64,000 nucleotides of DNA from Pithys albifrons albifrons (lineage: Eukaryota > Chordata > Aves > Passeriformes > Thamnophilidae): contig NC_092463.1 in the NCBI RefSeq assembly GCF_047495875.1, positions 4,773,557 through 4,837,556 on the forward strand. Direction: 5' to 3'. This document shows positions 1 to 12,984 of the stretch, in pieces (position 1 is the stretch's first letter; the number at the start of each line of letters is the position of its first letter). The position numbers and the translations under genes were made by a program. Below the pieces are notes generated by a model. It did no database searches. It was not told where the DNA came from and saw nothing but the letters and a program-made list of their open reading frames with translations.

Positions 1-1392
1 CAAAATGCAGATATTTTTGTTGTAGTTTACTAGTGACATCCATCAGCAATTTCTGCCAATTATCCCTTCAGTGTCTGTACACAGCCCTCCCTTCAGATCA
101 GCAGACAGCACCCAGTTAGGAATCTCAACAACTTCCATGTGCCCTCCCATCCTTGCAATAAAGTGAACCAAGAGGAGCAAAGGAAGTTAATAATCAAATT
201 TCACATCCTGCAAGTCACTTAATGCCTGATCAAGGGATGTGCCACTCTACACCCTTGCACCTAATTACCCTTCCAGAGGAGCAGTTCCAGCCTAATTGTC
301 AGGGGAGGGGATCCAAGTTGGATAGGCCAAAAAAGAATTACCCCATAGGGACCAGTGTTGTCTTGTGCTTTGATACCAAATCTCCCCTGTGTGGCTTCCC
401 CCCTCCCACTCCCCTGAGCACAGACAAGACTGTGCTCCTGAATGGAACAGACACCTCCTGTTACACCACCCAACACCTGCAGGAAGACCACCCTCACATC
501 CCACCTCTCACATGGGGAGAAGGAAAGCTCTGACCACAGGGACCACTAAGGGCCTGAAAAATGGTCTCACAGCAGAGACAACTGCCAGAGATACCTGTCA
601 GGGATGGCCAAGGTGTAACTCTGACTCTGCTTTAGAGAAGGGATGACACAGACAACTTCCTGAAGTCACCTTCCATCCCTGCATCTCCTTGGCTTTGTGA
701 TGGTAACAGCACTGGGAGCAAGCCCCAAGGTCCAGACTGCTAAAAAAAATAAGGACCTTGATTCCCCTCCTAACTACAATCTGGAAAAGAAGCACACCAA
801 TCTAAATCAATATATAAACAGCAAGAAATCTGGCAATAACCAGATAGACTGAGGATGAGCCACTAAATCAAAAAGATGTGGCCAACTCTGCCAACTGCAA
901 AACCCTAAGTCAGCTTTGAGCAGAAGAAATGCAAAGAACTAATGAGAAGGAGCTGAGTGCATCTGGATCTAACACTGTGAGATCTGGCAACTTAAGGAAT
1001 TTGGAATTAAATTAAAACAATTAGAAATGGGCAGGACCATCTGTGTATGGTCCATGTGAGTTGTGTAAACAGCCTGGGAGTCCACGTGGTCCTGGCACCC
1101 ACAGTGTGTATTTGCTCTCAGCTGCTTTGATTGCCACACAGAGATGGTTCTGGACTCCACTGCCCATATGGAAGCTACACCATGCTGCTGTCTCAGTGCC
1201 TGCTATGATCTGCTAGATGAAACCTGCAGTCAGAGCATCAGATATAACCTTCAGAGACTGTGAAAGACCTCAGCAAGACAAGGTGGAGCATTTGTACACA
1301 CTGGCTGTGCTTGGAATGGAAAGACAGTGAGATCTGTACACAAGGAACTTGCAAAAGGACCATGTTAACATTAGAAGTAGTAGCAGAAATAA
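1..1392. other. Unique noncoding stretch
   Basis: No interspersed repeat, RNA gene or splice-bounded exon is recognised here. The longest open frames (about 100 codons at 222-533 on the plus strand, and overlapping frames on the minus strand) overlap each other in antisense, have no recognisable domain, and are taken as chance frames. Likely intergenic or intronic. Confidence 0.6.
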
Positions 1393-1781
1393 CAGAATCA
1401 CAGAATGACAGAATGGTTTGGGTTGGAAGGGATCTTAAACATCATCTCACCCTTCTTCCATGGGCAGGGACATCTTCCACCAGCCCAGGTTGCTCCAAGC
1501 CCCATCCAACCTGGCCTTGGACACTTCCAAGGATGGGGCATTCACAGCTTCTCTGGGCAAACTGTGCCAGGGCCTCACTGCCCTCAGAGCCAAGAATTTC
1601 TCCCTAACACCTAATCTAAATCTCTTCCAAATTAAAACTGTTCCCCTTTGTCCTATCTGCCCATATAAAAACTTTTTGTATTTTTTTTTATTAGTCCCCT
1701 TTAGGCACTGGAAGTTTCTCTAAGATCTCCCCTGAGCCTTCTCTTCTCCAGGCTGAACAACCCCAGCTCTCTCAGACTGTC
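1393..1781 (-). mobile_element. CR1 LINE 3' fragment, GCTCCAAGCCCC group
   Basis: The left edge has the CR1 3' terminal repeat in reverse (AGAATCACAGAATGACAGAATGG), then GGGTTGGAAGGGATC and the block GTTGCTCCAAGCCCCATCC. It ends near GGCTGAACAACCCCAGCTC. The 3' end points left, so the element lies on the minus strand; it is 5'-truncated after about 390 bases. It belongs to the older group whose tail carries CCATGGGCAGGGACATC. Small indels relative to sister copies indicate an old insertion. Confidence 0.9.
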
Positions 1782-4703
1782 AAAATACTGAGACAATGAC
1801 ATAATACTGAGATGTGACACACTTATGTTGAGGAGTCAAGGAGCTTCTATTTATGCTCAGTACAACCAGGTCACATGGGTGTATAGATAGATATGATTAT
1901 TCACCTTTTGCAGATAAAAGGAGTGGGAAACGGTTGCTAAATAAGTTGCACAAAGGCACCTATTCATGCAGTGGCTGATTCTCATCTCCCCAGATGTCCC
2001 CTCTGCTCTCTGAGATGGGTGTTCCCACATTAACTGCTCCAAATTTGAGGTCTCTACATGCAAACCTGCTAAATGCCAGTCTGCAAAAGCATCTTGCTGC
2101 ATGTTCTTCTACTGAGGAACCTGCTCTGAGATAGACCCTTTTGTGCCAATCAGTGAATATGATGTGTCCTAAAGCCCCTGACCTGGGACCGCAGCACAAA
2201 ATGAATCCAGGCTGCAACATCCTTTGTGTTCTACAACTGCAAATATTAAAAAACAACAATAACAATGCAAAAGACCTTTGCAGGAAACATATGAAGACTC
2301 TACTGTTTGAAAGCAACCTGCAAATCTTTTCAGGAGCCCTGAAATATGACTGCAAAGGCCACCCTGGAGGCCATCTCAAATTCTCTTTCTGAAGTAAATG
2401 ATTCCTCTTAGTATTGCTCTGGATCAAGACATTTCCTCAAAGCATATAAAAACAGTGATTAGAAAACCCAAATCCCCATTCAAATCTTTGTTCCAGCGCA
2501 GTTAAAGACACGGAAATATTTTTTTTTCTCATTCCAGCATAACTCAAACAAATGTATCACTGCCCCTGTTTAAGCATTGACAAAGAATTCCATTGATCTG
2601 ACACCAAAAATAAAACACCAGCACCAGCATGGGAGTGTCAGAACAGATCCTGGAAAGAAGCTCATTTGAGAACATCAGTGGAGGAACTGGCAGCTGGAAT
2701 GTGCATTTTGATACACAGTGGCTGCACATATTTTAAAGTTACTGGGCATGACAACATATTTAGAGTTTGAGGGAATGCAGAAGGAAGTACTGCAAATGAA
2801 GGATGATTTTTATATGTGCTAATCAAAACTTCTACAACTCCTCCTACACAAAATTATCTACATTGACCTACAAAAAAAAATATTTGGAACGTCCATTTGG
2901 AAAGGAATGTTTCAGACTGAATTCTCCTGTCAGGGAATGGTGCTGGCATCTTTATTTGCTTTGAAAAACAAATGCTCTGTCGAAATCTTGTAATTGGCCA
3001 TGACAAATCTGTAGCTGGAACACACTGCCCTCCTGGGAGGGTATGGACACCTCCTCCCTCAGCACTGAACTTTTCCCAAGCATTGCTTGTTGCTCCTTCC
3101 TCACCCACCTGGACATTGTGTTGGGGATGAAGCCCAGGAAGGGCAGGACCAGGCATACAAACTCTCTCTGCAACTCACAAAGTCACATGAAAGGCTGTGA
3201 GACCCTTCCACACCATGAACATCACAGAGAGCAAATATCTGGCCAAGGGTTGTTGGGGAAACCCAGGCCAAGCTGCTCTGGTGGTGCAGAGGAAGAGGAG
3301 GGCAGGGCAGAGGCACCACAAGTGTGTCTGCACTCCAGTGTCCAGCCACCCATGCCGACAAATCCACATCTCGGAGACAAATCCAACCCCCAACACAGTT
3401 CCTGGGAACAGCAACTGGCTCTCCTGAGCTCAGCTCCTGGGGGGATGGCAGGGGTACTTCCACACCAGACTCCTCTGCGAGGAGGAGGAGGGAGCTGGAC
3501 TGACAGATGTTTGTACTCAGGTGAACCCAACACACACGTCTGAGGGAACAACCCCAGGGACCTACAACCCTTTGCCTCCAGAACCAGGGCTTTATTTTAA
3601 GCTTTTGCTTATGCAAACAGTCCCTCTGAGACCATCCCTGTCTGAGTGAGTTCCTTGGACACACATTTAAGGGGATATTCTTTGCTGCAACAGACCTACA
3701 AGACTCTATTTTCTCCACCTATACTTGATCCAACACCAACTCCAGCCAACTGCACGATTCATTGGCCTGGAATCAGACCATCTTCCCATCTCCTCAGCCC
3801 TGCCTGAGCAAGACAAAACAGGAAACATTTGATTCAAAGCTGCACATCATCCCATTAAAGAAAATCTCTCTTCCAAACTTCATAATAAATTATATCAGAT
3901 ATGATTCCAATCATTTTAAAATTTATACATGCTACTCCAAAACAAAAGGTTATCAGTCTATAAAAAACCCCTTTGAAATTAATCCTGTCACTGCTGGAAT
4001 TTAGTGACATTTCCAAAAAGAAACAGACACTCTGAGTTAAACTCTCACTTCCATTTTCACTGCCGTAAATCAAGAGGAGCTTCAATAAAAGCCATGAGGC
4101 TGCTTTGACATGAAGGTGTTGGGAAAGGAGTTTTGACCCAGGACAGTCCAGAAATCACTCATATGCATCTCATTAATAAATAACCACAATATAACTTGTA
4201 CTTTGAAGAAACACTGCAATAAATCCAGGCTGGTTCAGGGTGCTCCTCAGATCTGTGAGTAAAAGCAGGCAGCACACTGACAGCTCATCAACACTCTGCT
4301 TGTATTTATTTCCTACACAAACTGTTGCCTCTCCTGCCTGAGAGGTGCCCTCCGGGGAGTGATTCATTCCTGCTCCCTCACATACCAATCTGGGCAGGTG
4401 AATCACCTCTCAGAGGTGTCCAGCTCTCCTGCTGACTCCAGGAAGCTCCAGACAACTTTCTCAGTACTTAGCAAGGCTTGCATTGAGATGCAGGTGAGTC
4501 CAAACCTGTGTCAGACTCAGACCATGGCAACACATCACTGAGCATGTTTCAATCTCTTCATCTGACCTGGAGCCCAATTAGGCACATTTGAGGAAGGGTC
4601 GGTTAAAGAAACATTTTCCAAATAAGCAGCTTGGGCAAAAAGTAAGTATTTATCACTGTATTGCTGCATTTTGCAACCCCAGGAGATACTTCCATCTGTT
4701 TTC
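1782..4703. other. Unique noncoding stretch with a stop-poor, GC-richer part
   Basis: No interspersed repeat is recognised in this 2.9 kb. At 3043-3718 the base composition is richer in GC and long frames are open on both strands (205 codons minus, 166 codons plus). They overlap in antisense and resemble no known family. A consensus-like plus-strand splice donor (CAG followed by GTGAGT) lies at 4494, preceded by a short open frame, but no convincing acceptor was found. Confidence 0.5.
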
Positions 4704-5025
4704 TACCTGAAGGGAAATTCTGGCCAGGTGGGGCTTGGTCTCTTCTCCCAGGCACTCAGCAATAGGACAAGGGGGCACGATGGGCTCAAGCTCTGCCAGG
4801 GGAAATTGAAGTTGGAGATCAGAAACAAATTCTTTGCAGAGAGAGTGCTCAGGCATTAGAATGGGCTGCCCAGAGAGGGGGTGGATTCCCCATCCCTGCA
4901 GGTTTTTCAACTGAGATTGGCCGTGGCACTGAGTGCCATGATCTGGTAAAGGGACTGGAGTTGGCCCAAGGGTTGGACTTGATGATCTTGGAGGTCTTTT
5001 CCAACCCAATCCATTCTATGATTCT
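4704..5025 (+). mobile_element. CR1 LINE 3' fragment, young group
   Basis: It starts at the truncation point CTGAAGGGAAATTCTGGCC and ends with GGTCTTTTCCAACCCAATCC followed by ATTCTATGATTCT. The ORF2 terminator TGGTAA is present inside. It is nearly identical to the copies at 25.5, 27.3 and 52.6 kb, sharing CAGCAATAGGACAAGGGGGC. About 320 bases remain, and the high similarity to its sisters suggests a recent group. Confidence 0.95.
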
Positions 5026-7448
5026 CCACTGCCCTTGAGGCAGTAGCTCTCTCAGGTCTGATCCCTGCCTTTCCATGCTGGCATATTTGGGATAGGTGTC
5101 CATACCACCCACCTGGTACACACAGTCCCCTCGCTGTAGCTGCTGCTGGGGAGTGGGGGCTGGCCAGGCTGAGGTGAAGGCACGTTCTCCAAAGTCTTTG
5201 GTGGCTGTGGTGTCAGCTTGGCACACACCTCACATCCTCCAGAACCACCCACGCACCAACCCTTCTCAGCAGCTGCCTCTGTTCCATTCCTTTCCACGTG
5301 AGCAGCACTTCTGACCATGTCTCTGCAAGCATCTGGGTGTCTCTTCACTCCTGAGGGAGTTGTCTTGCCTGGATTTCACTCCACTAACCAGGAGTCAGCA
5401 GTTGCTGTGGTTCTACCAGAAGGTATCAAGGAAGCCTCAAACCTCAGCTGTGTGGAAGCTGCCCACAAAAAGCTCCCTGCTCCCAGCACACAGGCCCACA
5501 GCCCAAGCTGCTCTGGAATCTCTTCCTTGTGCCCTCCTCATGCTTGGGAAGGAAACAGAGGACAGATGCAGTGCTTGGGAAGGTGGCTGCCCTATCCCAT
5601 TAGGATTCTCTAGGAATTCCTGCTAAAATCTTCGCTGATCTGTAAAACTGGCTGCACACACATTTAATGTATGGGTCCAGTATTAATTCAGCCTGGCCAG
5701 CTTCATCCCCAGCAAGAACCTTTCCATTTTCAAGCCTGTTGGACATGACAAGTGCTGTCATGTAGTCACTTCCAGTCTATTGCCCTTCCTTCCTGTGACG
5801 ACTGGATTTTCCCTCCCTGAGGAACCAGGCAGTGCAGTTTTGGACACTGCTGCTGCAGCCCAACACGGAGAGAAGGTTAAGACTGGTCTAACAGAGGCAC
5901 CTGAGAGCAGCTGGACTGGTTAAGCTGAAGGCAACCACAGTTTGTGAGGTGTGTGGGGCAGGGAGGCTCTTTAATCCTCTGTATTCACTACCTGGTGTGA
6001 CACGAGCCTGGTCTGAGCCCTCAGGAAATAAAGAGCAGCAAATCCCACCCCATTTCCCCAGCAGAGCCAGCTCACCTGCCCATCACACTGCTCCAAAAAG
6101 AGCAGGAGAGTGTATGAATTACAGTGTCACACAGCCTAAAACCTGGTGTGCCAGCAATAAGCTCCTTTACCTTTCCTTAAGGTGTTTTTCCCTCAAGAAA
6201 CAAACACCAGGTAAATATCAAGCCTGCAGAATTCTTAATATCAGACACACAACTAAGAAAAATGACACAAAGTATTGCCTGGTCTATCAAAACCCAGCTC
6301 TGGTTATAATTTAAGCCATCATGAGCCAGGTAAATTGAAGAACTGGAAGCCACGCTCTGCTGACAAGCCCTGGACCGTGGCTCCTGCTTTGTTCTGCTCC
6401 TGGATGTAGCACTGAATTTAACTCACAAAAAGGGATCACATTTCCACTGCTGGTTGGTGTAACAAAGCTCAGACCAGAGACAGCACACACCTTGCAATTT
6501 TACAGCTTGAGAGTTCTCACCAACATACCTGGTGAATAAACAGTTCATTTCTGACAGAACAAGCAACTTCAGAAAGTACCACACGGATCTTTGAAACATC
6601 TGGCACTGCATACCATAAACCTGAACAGTGCAGGGAAAGCCAGAGCTTTTTACAGATATTTGAAACAAAAAATCTGAACCTGAACATTAGGAATATTTTT
6701 AGAAAAACTTTCCTTTTGACCTTTGATTTATATGGCACATACACCCACTGTACATTTTCAGCACACTGAGTTTTATCTTTGCTTCGCTCTCAGTGCACTC
6801 AGATCTCATCCTGGACAACATCCCCACATTTCCTGTGACTCTGGAGTGTGATGTGAAGTTGGCAGGAACCTCTTAAAGAAATGAGACTGTTATGTCCAAT
6901 CAAGACCATACAAAAGAATTCCAGTTTCTATCTTGTGGCTTTTGTATTAAGGAATTGCTTCAGAGCTGACACTTCTGAAAACAAGGGGGGAAAAGCAGTT
7001 TAAAGGGACAACTGCAATCCCGAGCTGAGGGACAGCAGGCACAAGAAAGTTGGTGCCTCTGTCTTTACAGTAAGAACAATAAATCTAAAGCACAACAGTA
7101 AAATATTTCAGAAAACTCAATGACATTATATGGACCTAATTTCACATAATTTAAAAACACCAGAATTGAAGTACAACTTTATCAGTCGTTCACGTTTCAA
7201 CATCAGTTCCTTCACCAGAAACCAACTCCACAGCAGCTGAACACAAGCAACAGTCATTTAACTGCACCTACCCCAGATGATACTAAAGTGCTAAAAATGC
7301 TATCTGAGAATAAATTAAAAATTAAAAATTTAAAATACACATACACACACACACACATACAATCCCATTACTCTGCATGGAGCAGGAGCATGCAAAGTGA
7401 ACTCCTGCCTAGGATTAGATATACAGGGAGGGGAAAAGAAAGCATTTA
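5026..7448. other. Unique noncoding stretch
   Basis: No repeat family or gene is recognised, apart from the short CA microsatellite listed separately. A minus-strand donor-like site (CAG/GTGAGC) occurs near 6070 without a persuasive exon. The stretch is moderately AT-rich towards its right end (7080-7330). Confidence 0.5.
7337..7360. repeat. (AC)n microsatellite
   Basis: A slightly interrupted AC dinucleotide run of about 24 bases, directly after an AT-rich AAATT-type low-complexity patch (7308-7336). It is short and may be polymorphic. Confidence 0.9.
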
Positions 7449-7786
7449 CCGTCTGGCACAGGCGAATTTAATTCAGAAACATTGTAAGAGGGTAGTGGTG
7501 CCACTCTTGCCGAGTGTTTCTTCATCCTTTGGAGCTGCTCTCCTGCTCACACGCTCGCTCCGGCTTTCGGCTGCATCACCCCCCGGTCCTGAGTACAAAC
7601 ACGGGGCGAGGGCTGGTGGCTGGATGTTGTTCTGGAGATGCTGCAGGAGGCTTTGAGTACTGATTTGCTGTTTCCCTGGGAAACCATTTGCAACACGTTC
7701 AAACAATGCTTGACCTCCGCTAACACTTTTCCTTCATTCAATTGTTGAGCGCGGCAGATAAAATATAAATATATTAAGCGACGGCG
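7449..7786. promoter_or_regulatory. CpG-enriched patch, candidate promoter or enhancer
   Basis: I count 17 CpG dinucleotides in about 340 bases (15 of them in 7510-7786), against a CpG-poor background. The right edge puts a TATA-like AT block (GATAAAATATAAATATATT, 7757-7775) between two GC clusters, GAGCGCGGC and GCGACGGCGCC. No flanking coding exon was recognised, so the direction and the target gene are unknown. This is too short for a classical CpG island and could be an enhancer, an alternative promoter or a chance cluster. Confidence 0.35.
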
Positions 7787-10564
7787 CCTGGGAAACTTGA
7801 AAGCCCCTTTGGAGGAAAAGAGGGATTTCACATCAAACCCCTGTGCTGTGCTGGCAAGGCAGGCAGGGATCTCTCAGACAACTGCAAGGGAATTATGCAA
7901 CGCAATTTTCTGGTTCCTTACCCTGTGACAATTTATGGATGATTACAGTAATTATTTTAAATAAACTTTGAATAATGGAACTCTGATAGAGCCTCTAAAT
8001 CAGGAATGCCTTGGGCAAAAGAGCTGGTGACACCCAGCTCTGTGTCTGATAACAAAGCAGTGGTACTGCAGGAGGCTCTTCTAACACCCTACAAAAATTG
8101 CCTCAACCAGGAGATAAATACACATAAGCTATGGCTGGTCTACATTTCTTCCTCACTTCCCTCATGTTTTGTCCCTCTTTCCTCAACATATTCTCTCTCT
8201 TCTACTTCCTTCTTAATATAATTATTAATATTATAGGAAGTTGTTCACTTGGAGCAATGGAGAAGTTTCACTGAGCAAACCAGTGTCAACCCACACAACT
8301 TCTGCAACTCTCAGAAGATCCCATCCACTGGTGTAACCAGTACCGTACTGGGAATTTCTTTGCCAGGAGGTGTTACCAACACCTCTGAAGGGCTCTGGCT
8401 TCAGAGCTCTTCACCAAGAGATCCACTGTCAAGTCCTATCCAAGAATTCGTAGGGAGGAAGCTTTACCATTGATATTCAATATATTTGCTGTAGGAACTA
8501 TGGGATATAAAAAGGAAAAGTTCAGGAAGGCACTGCAGCTCTACCAGACTCTGGTAGCAAAGCTGCTGAATTTTTAAGGGGCACAAGTATAGATCTTTTA
8601 TCTATAGCCTGTACTTTTGACAGCAACTGAGAGTGAGCACTCCTGGCCTGGGGCTTGGTCCTCCATCCCCTTTTATCTCAGCAAGGAGGAAGAAGACATC
8701 AGCTGTGAGGAAAGCCAAAGTGGTCTGAAAAGGATGAAGAATCATTGATCTAGAATGTCTCATCTTGGGCTTCCTAAAGCACCTTGCTGGAATCTGGCAT
8801 GTTTTGCACAGTAACATGTGGGGCATGTGGGCAAGGACTAATCCCTTCCCTCACCTGTAAAAGGAGTTGGGACACAAAGAGAAGCAGAGGGGAGGAAGCA
8901 AGAGTCCCAGCTGGATCATCCTTTGGATAGGAGAGGATGGCACATGTGGAGAACTGTCCTATGGCATCCTAATTGAAGAGGCAGCCTGTGACTCTGCTGT
9001 AGAAAGGAGAGGTAGGAAGTGATTCTTGGTCCCAGCAGCAAACACTTGATCTTGTTCTGCACATTCCTTTAATGCTGCTTTCTTATTCCTCTTTGGGAGA
9101 CCAAGTCCTGCCCTCTCCTGCTGGGGTGCAGTGACACAGGAAGGAACAGGCAGTGGTGAACTCTGTCTATGGAAGGGAAGGAGAAAGCACCTCATCACCC
9201 CTTCTCCCGTGGCCATCCTGCCCCAGTGCCACATACCTGGGACACACCATGGAAGAGGCACAGGGAAGGTAAATGGTTACAGCTGCCTGGTTTTCTCTCA
9301 GCACATCCTCTCCTGGAAGGCTTGGAGCTCTCCTTTAGGATCTTCACTATATCCCTGGTGACTCATAAGGCTCTCCACCATGACAGTCTATTCCAAAGCA
9401 TCACACTGCACTGCCTAAAGCTAACTGACTTTTACTGCTTATCTGCATGCAGAGGATTTCCAGCACTGTGTAACAACCACCATTCCAAAGGAAATTATCT
9501 TCCCAGTTTGCAGAAGGAATTTTATTCTGCCATCCAAAGTGCTGATAGTCAGCAGAGTTTGTGATGGAGTAATCACCAGTCAAGTAATTGCTGGCTCCAT
9601 AATCACAAGGCTCTCTATTAATACGTGTCTAGTCCTTGGGCATTTATATAACATAAACAACATAATAATATAACACAGAGATTGCTTTTAGAAAGCCATT
9701 TCTGCAAATAGGAGCTTATAATGGAATCATTAACGAACCTTAACAATGGTGGGGATGAAATGCATGAGACAATGTCAAGCAATTCCAGACATTTCTTCCA
9801 GACAATTTCAGCATCAACAGCAGAACGTGATTGCATCTGAGAGCTGCTGCACTTTTTTATTCAAAGGAGAATCAGCCATGGTTTCAACACTGTAAGTCAG
9901 AAGCCATGTTCAATTCCTCAAAGCAATCTTTCAAATCTCTACCCCAGAGTCTCTGCTTTGTACAGGTACAAGAGAAACAAAGAAAATACAAAGCTGTTTA
10001 AAAATATATGGGATTGGTACCTAGAGCTCCCATCAAAGTTTGCAGCTTGAAAAGCATCAGTTTCTCTGGCTACACAACTCTGGCCATCTGTTTCTGCTCC
10101 TACTATGGACAGCTGATTGCATTTCTGTACGAGAGGCTGTTCATATGGGCCCTCTGATCCTTCCTCTGTGCTCTCTATCTCCACTCTAATGTGCTGAAGA
10201 AAAGAATAAAACAATATGGAGGGGAAGAGAGAGAAGAAATCTCTGTCCCTTTCTCCTGAGGTACATCACCCACCAATCCATCCACAAGTGCAATGAGATG
10301 ACTGATTTACCAGGATGGCATAATAGTTACTCCAACTAACTATTGCAAGACTGCAAGTCAATGTAAGTTCTGCACTCCTGTGCCATCTTATTCATGGATG
10401 TTCATGCAAGGCACCACAGTAAGAAAATATGAGTGTTCCCCCAAAACTGAAGACTAAACTATTTCCCAACTTTAAAACAGTTCTTTCTATGTTGTTGCTT
10501 GCTTCAAGTTCTGTGCTTTCAGTCTTCAGCAGGTTAAAGTTTCCTTATCCTCAGGGAGTGGAAA
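7787..10564. other. Unique noncoding stretch
   Basis: 2.8 kb with no recognised interspersed repeat. AT-rich patches occur at 8210-8235 and 9640-9680. Open frames of up to 131 codons (9169-9564, plus) are unsupported by splice signals or recognisable domains. Confidence 0.55.
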
Positions 10565-10781
10565 CTGTGACACCTGGAACTCTGGCTCATGTTTTCTGTG
10601 ACACTTGGAACTCTGGCTCATGATTTCTGTGACACCTGGAACTCTGGCTCATGTTTTCTGTGACACTTGGAACTCTGGCTCATGATTTCTGTGACACCTG
10701 GAACTCTGGCACATGATTTCTGTGACACTTGGAACTCTGGCTCATGATTTCTGTGACACCTGGAACTCTGGCTCATGATTT
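10565..10781. repeat. 31-bp minisatellite, seven units, 62-bp higher-order period
   Basis: Seven units begin with CTGTGACAC at 10565, 10596, 10627, 10658, 10689, 10720 and 10751, exactly 31 bases apart. The base after CTGTGACAC alternates strictly between units (CTGG, TTGG, CTGG and so on), and the early spacers alternate GTTTT with GATTT. This shows expansion of a 62-bp dimer. The array ends about 80 bases before a CR1 copy. The long minus-strand frame across it is only a reading of the repeat. Confidence 0.95.
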
Positions 10782-10861
10782 CCATGAGCCCCAGATCACT
10801 ATCAGCCCCAGTCCAGAATGAACCAACCCCAGTGCAATCCCATGTTCCACATAACACAAGA

Positions 10862-11265
10862 GTCTGGAGCACAAGTGTGATGAAGAGCAGCTGAGGGAGC
10901 TGAGGGGGCTCAGTCTGGGGGAAAGGAGGTCCAGGGGGGACCTTCTCACTCTCTATAGCTCCCTGACAGGAGGGGGGAGCTAGGTGGGTGTTGGTCTCTT
11001 CTCTGAAGTAACAAGCAATGGGAGAAGAGGAAATGACCTCAATTTGAGCCAGAGGAGGCTTAGGTTGGATATTAAAGAAAATTTCTTTGCTGAAAGGCTT
11101 GTCAAGCTGTCCAGGACAATGATTGAGTCCCCATCCCTGAAGGGATTTAAAAGACAGATGGATGTGGCACTTGGGGACATGGTTACTGGTGGCCTTGGCA
11201 GTGCTGGGGGAATGGTTGGACTTGATGATCTTACAGGTCATTTCCAACCTCAGTGGTTCAATAAT
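10862..11265 (+). mobile_element. CR1 LINE 3' fragment, TTGGCAGTGCTGGGG group
   Basis: It begins at GTCTGGAGCACAAG, runs through the ORF2 segment encoding the LRELRGLSLGERR-like region and keeps the tail block GGCCTTGGCAGTGCTGGGGG and GACTTGATGATCTTACAGG. The terminal repeat has decayed to TTCAATAATC. About 400 bases remain. It is older and more diverged than the copies ending in ATTCTATG. Confidence 0.9.
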
Positions 11266-12984
11266 CAATCTACAAATCCCATTATTTTCACTCAGGAGTC
11301 CCTGTTTGTCCTGGAAACCTGCAGCATGAATTACAGCAGTGTAAACTATAAAGCTCTAAACTATAGTGCAGCTGTACAGAGTAAATGACCACCCAGGCTG
11401 CAGGCCCTCCTAGTTAAGGACACTCACCAAAGCTCTCCAGACAGACATATCCACTCCCTTGCCCCAGTTTTACTGTAAAAGAAAAGCACTGAACAGGTGT
11501 GGCCCAGGACAGATTGCTCATGGTGGCCCCGAGTCCCAGCTGCTGGAGGTCTCTGAACCACATCCTGCTCTCTTCCCACCACCCTTCAAACCAAATTTTC
11601 TCCTCCTTGCAGGCGCTGCCTGCAGCAGTCTCTGTCCCCTGGCTCAGTAAATATTAATCCAGATGAGGGCACAGGGAAGCTGCAAGTCTGCTGACTCACT
11701 AACCAGGCAGCAAAGCAGTGCGGGCAGCAGAGTCAGAACTGGAGAGTGTTGAATCACATCCTCTAACAAGTCCTCCACACTCACAGCTGAGCGGGGCTGA
11801 TGCCGTCAAAACATACTCTGCTCTCCTGGCTTGCACTTGCACCATCTCTGCTGGCAGGAGTTATTCATATTTAAGGGACTTACTGCAAAAACAAAGGCTA
11901 CTTAACTCTCCTCCACTGGAGTTGCAACCAACATCAAAGCTGTAGTTGAACTCCAGGTAACCACAGGTTTCTCTGAAGCAGAGAAGATGACAAGTGTGCT
12001 GTGACCTCAGGGAGAGCAAAATCATCACAGCTGGAGGAAAACAGCTGCACAGGGACATGCAACAGTGAATTTCCACACTGATAATGGGATTCATCTCACT
12101 TGACTCTGACCTCAGTCTGAACCAGCTACACCATCTTTTCAGGGTGAGTGGGAGGAAAGTGGTAACTTTAGAAAACAACTCACCAACTCATCTCTTTCAC
12201 AGGTGTATTAGAACCTTCTATCAGGAACTCTCCGAAGGCACCCTCTTCTTTCCCCCAGCTATGATGGTGATGAGATGACTTCCTCCCCTCTGGTCATCTG
12301 GCTTTTGACACCCAGATGCTCCCAATGGGAAACAAAACATACCATGAACGCCTGATAAAGACATGAAAGGCCTTTCTTTGATTTTAATCAATTTTGGCAC
12401 AGTGCTCAGACCCAAAGCTATAGGGTTGGGTTGGTTTGAACAGCACTAGTTACGAGACCCATATGAAACCCACTTTGCATGTCCCTGCAGCAGGCAGGTC
12501 AGTCCCTTCCCAATCACTAGACCGTAAGACTCTCATAAACGTGACTTTCATTGGCTCTTCCAGGCTGAGCATGTGTTTAAGATGACAAGCTAAAAGGCCA
12601 TTATCAAGTTCATTTTATCCTGCTGGAATATAAATTAGATGTAAGATGCAGAAGAGACAAACAGCCAAACTGAGATCAAACCAGACATCCTACAAAAGGA
12701 AGTTTTGTGTCTAACAAAGTCAAGACTTTCGTTTGAGCTTTTGCCTTGCTTCCAGCAAAATCAGACACATACAGCAAATGTTACTTGATTCAAACAACAA
12801 ACTCAATCCAAAACAACTTCCAAGGCTCACAGGGAAATTACTGTACATCAAACTGCCGTGCCTAGTCATGTCGTATGGATTTTAGAGAATCAAATTCTGA
12901 ATTCCTTACTCTGTCTTAACTCTCACTGGCTTAAAAACTGTTGGATATCCCTGCTCAGCAACCAAGAGTCTCAGCTGTGTTCTG
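11266..12984. other. Unique noncoding stretch
   Basis: 1.7 kb without a recognised repeat. A plus-strand donor-like CAGG/GTGAGT lies at 12143-12149 and an acceptor-like CTCTTTCACAG ends at 12202, but the segments beside them show no recognisable protein. Nothing else was seen. Confidence 0.5.

Noticed and set aside
3101..3718. 205-codon open frame on the minus strand with a 166-codon frame opposite
   Set aside because: Frames open on both strands in GC-richer DNA, no recognisable domain, Ser/Leu/Cys/Trp-rich composition, no splice support.
4359..4493. Plus-strand exon ending at CAG/GTGAGT at 4493
   Set aside because: Good donor and a short open frame, but no convincing acceptor and no recognised peptide.
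10618..11268. 216-codon minus-strand frame
   Set aside because: It is the antisense of a CR1 copy joined to a reading of the 31-bp minisatellite.
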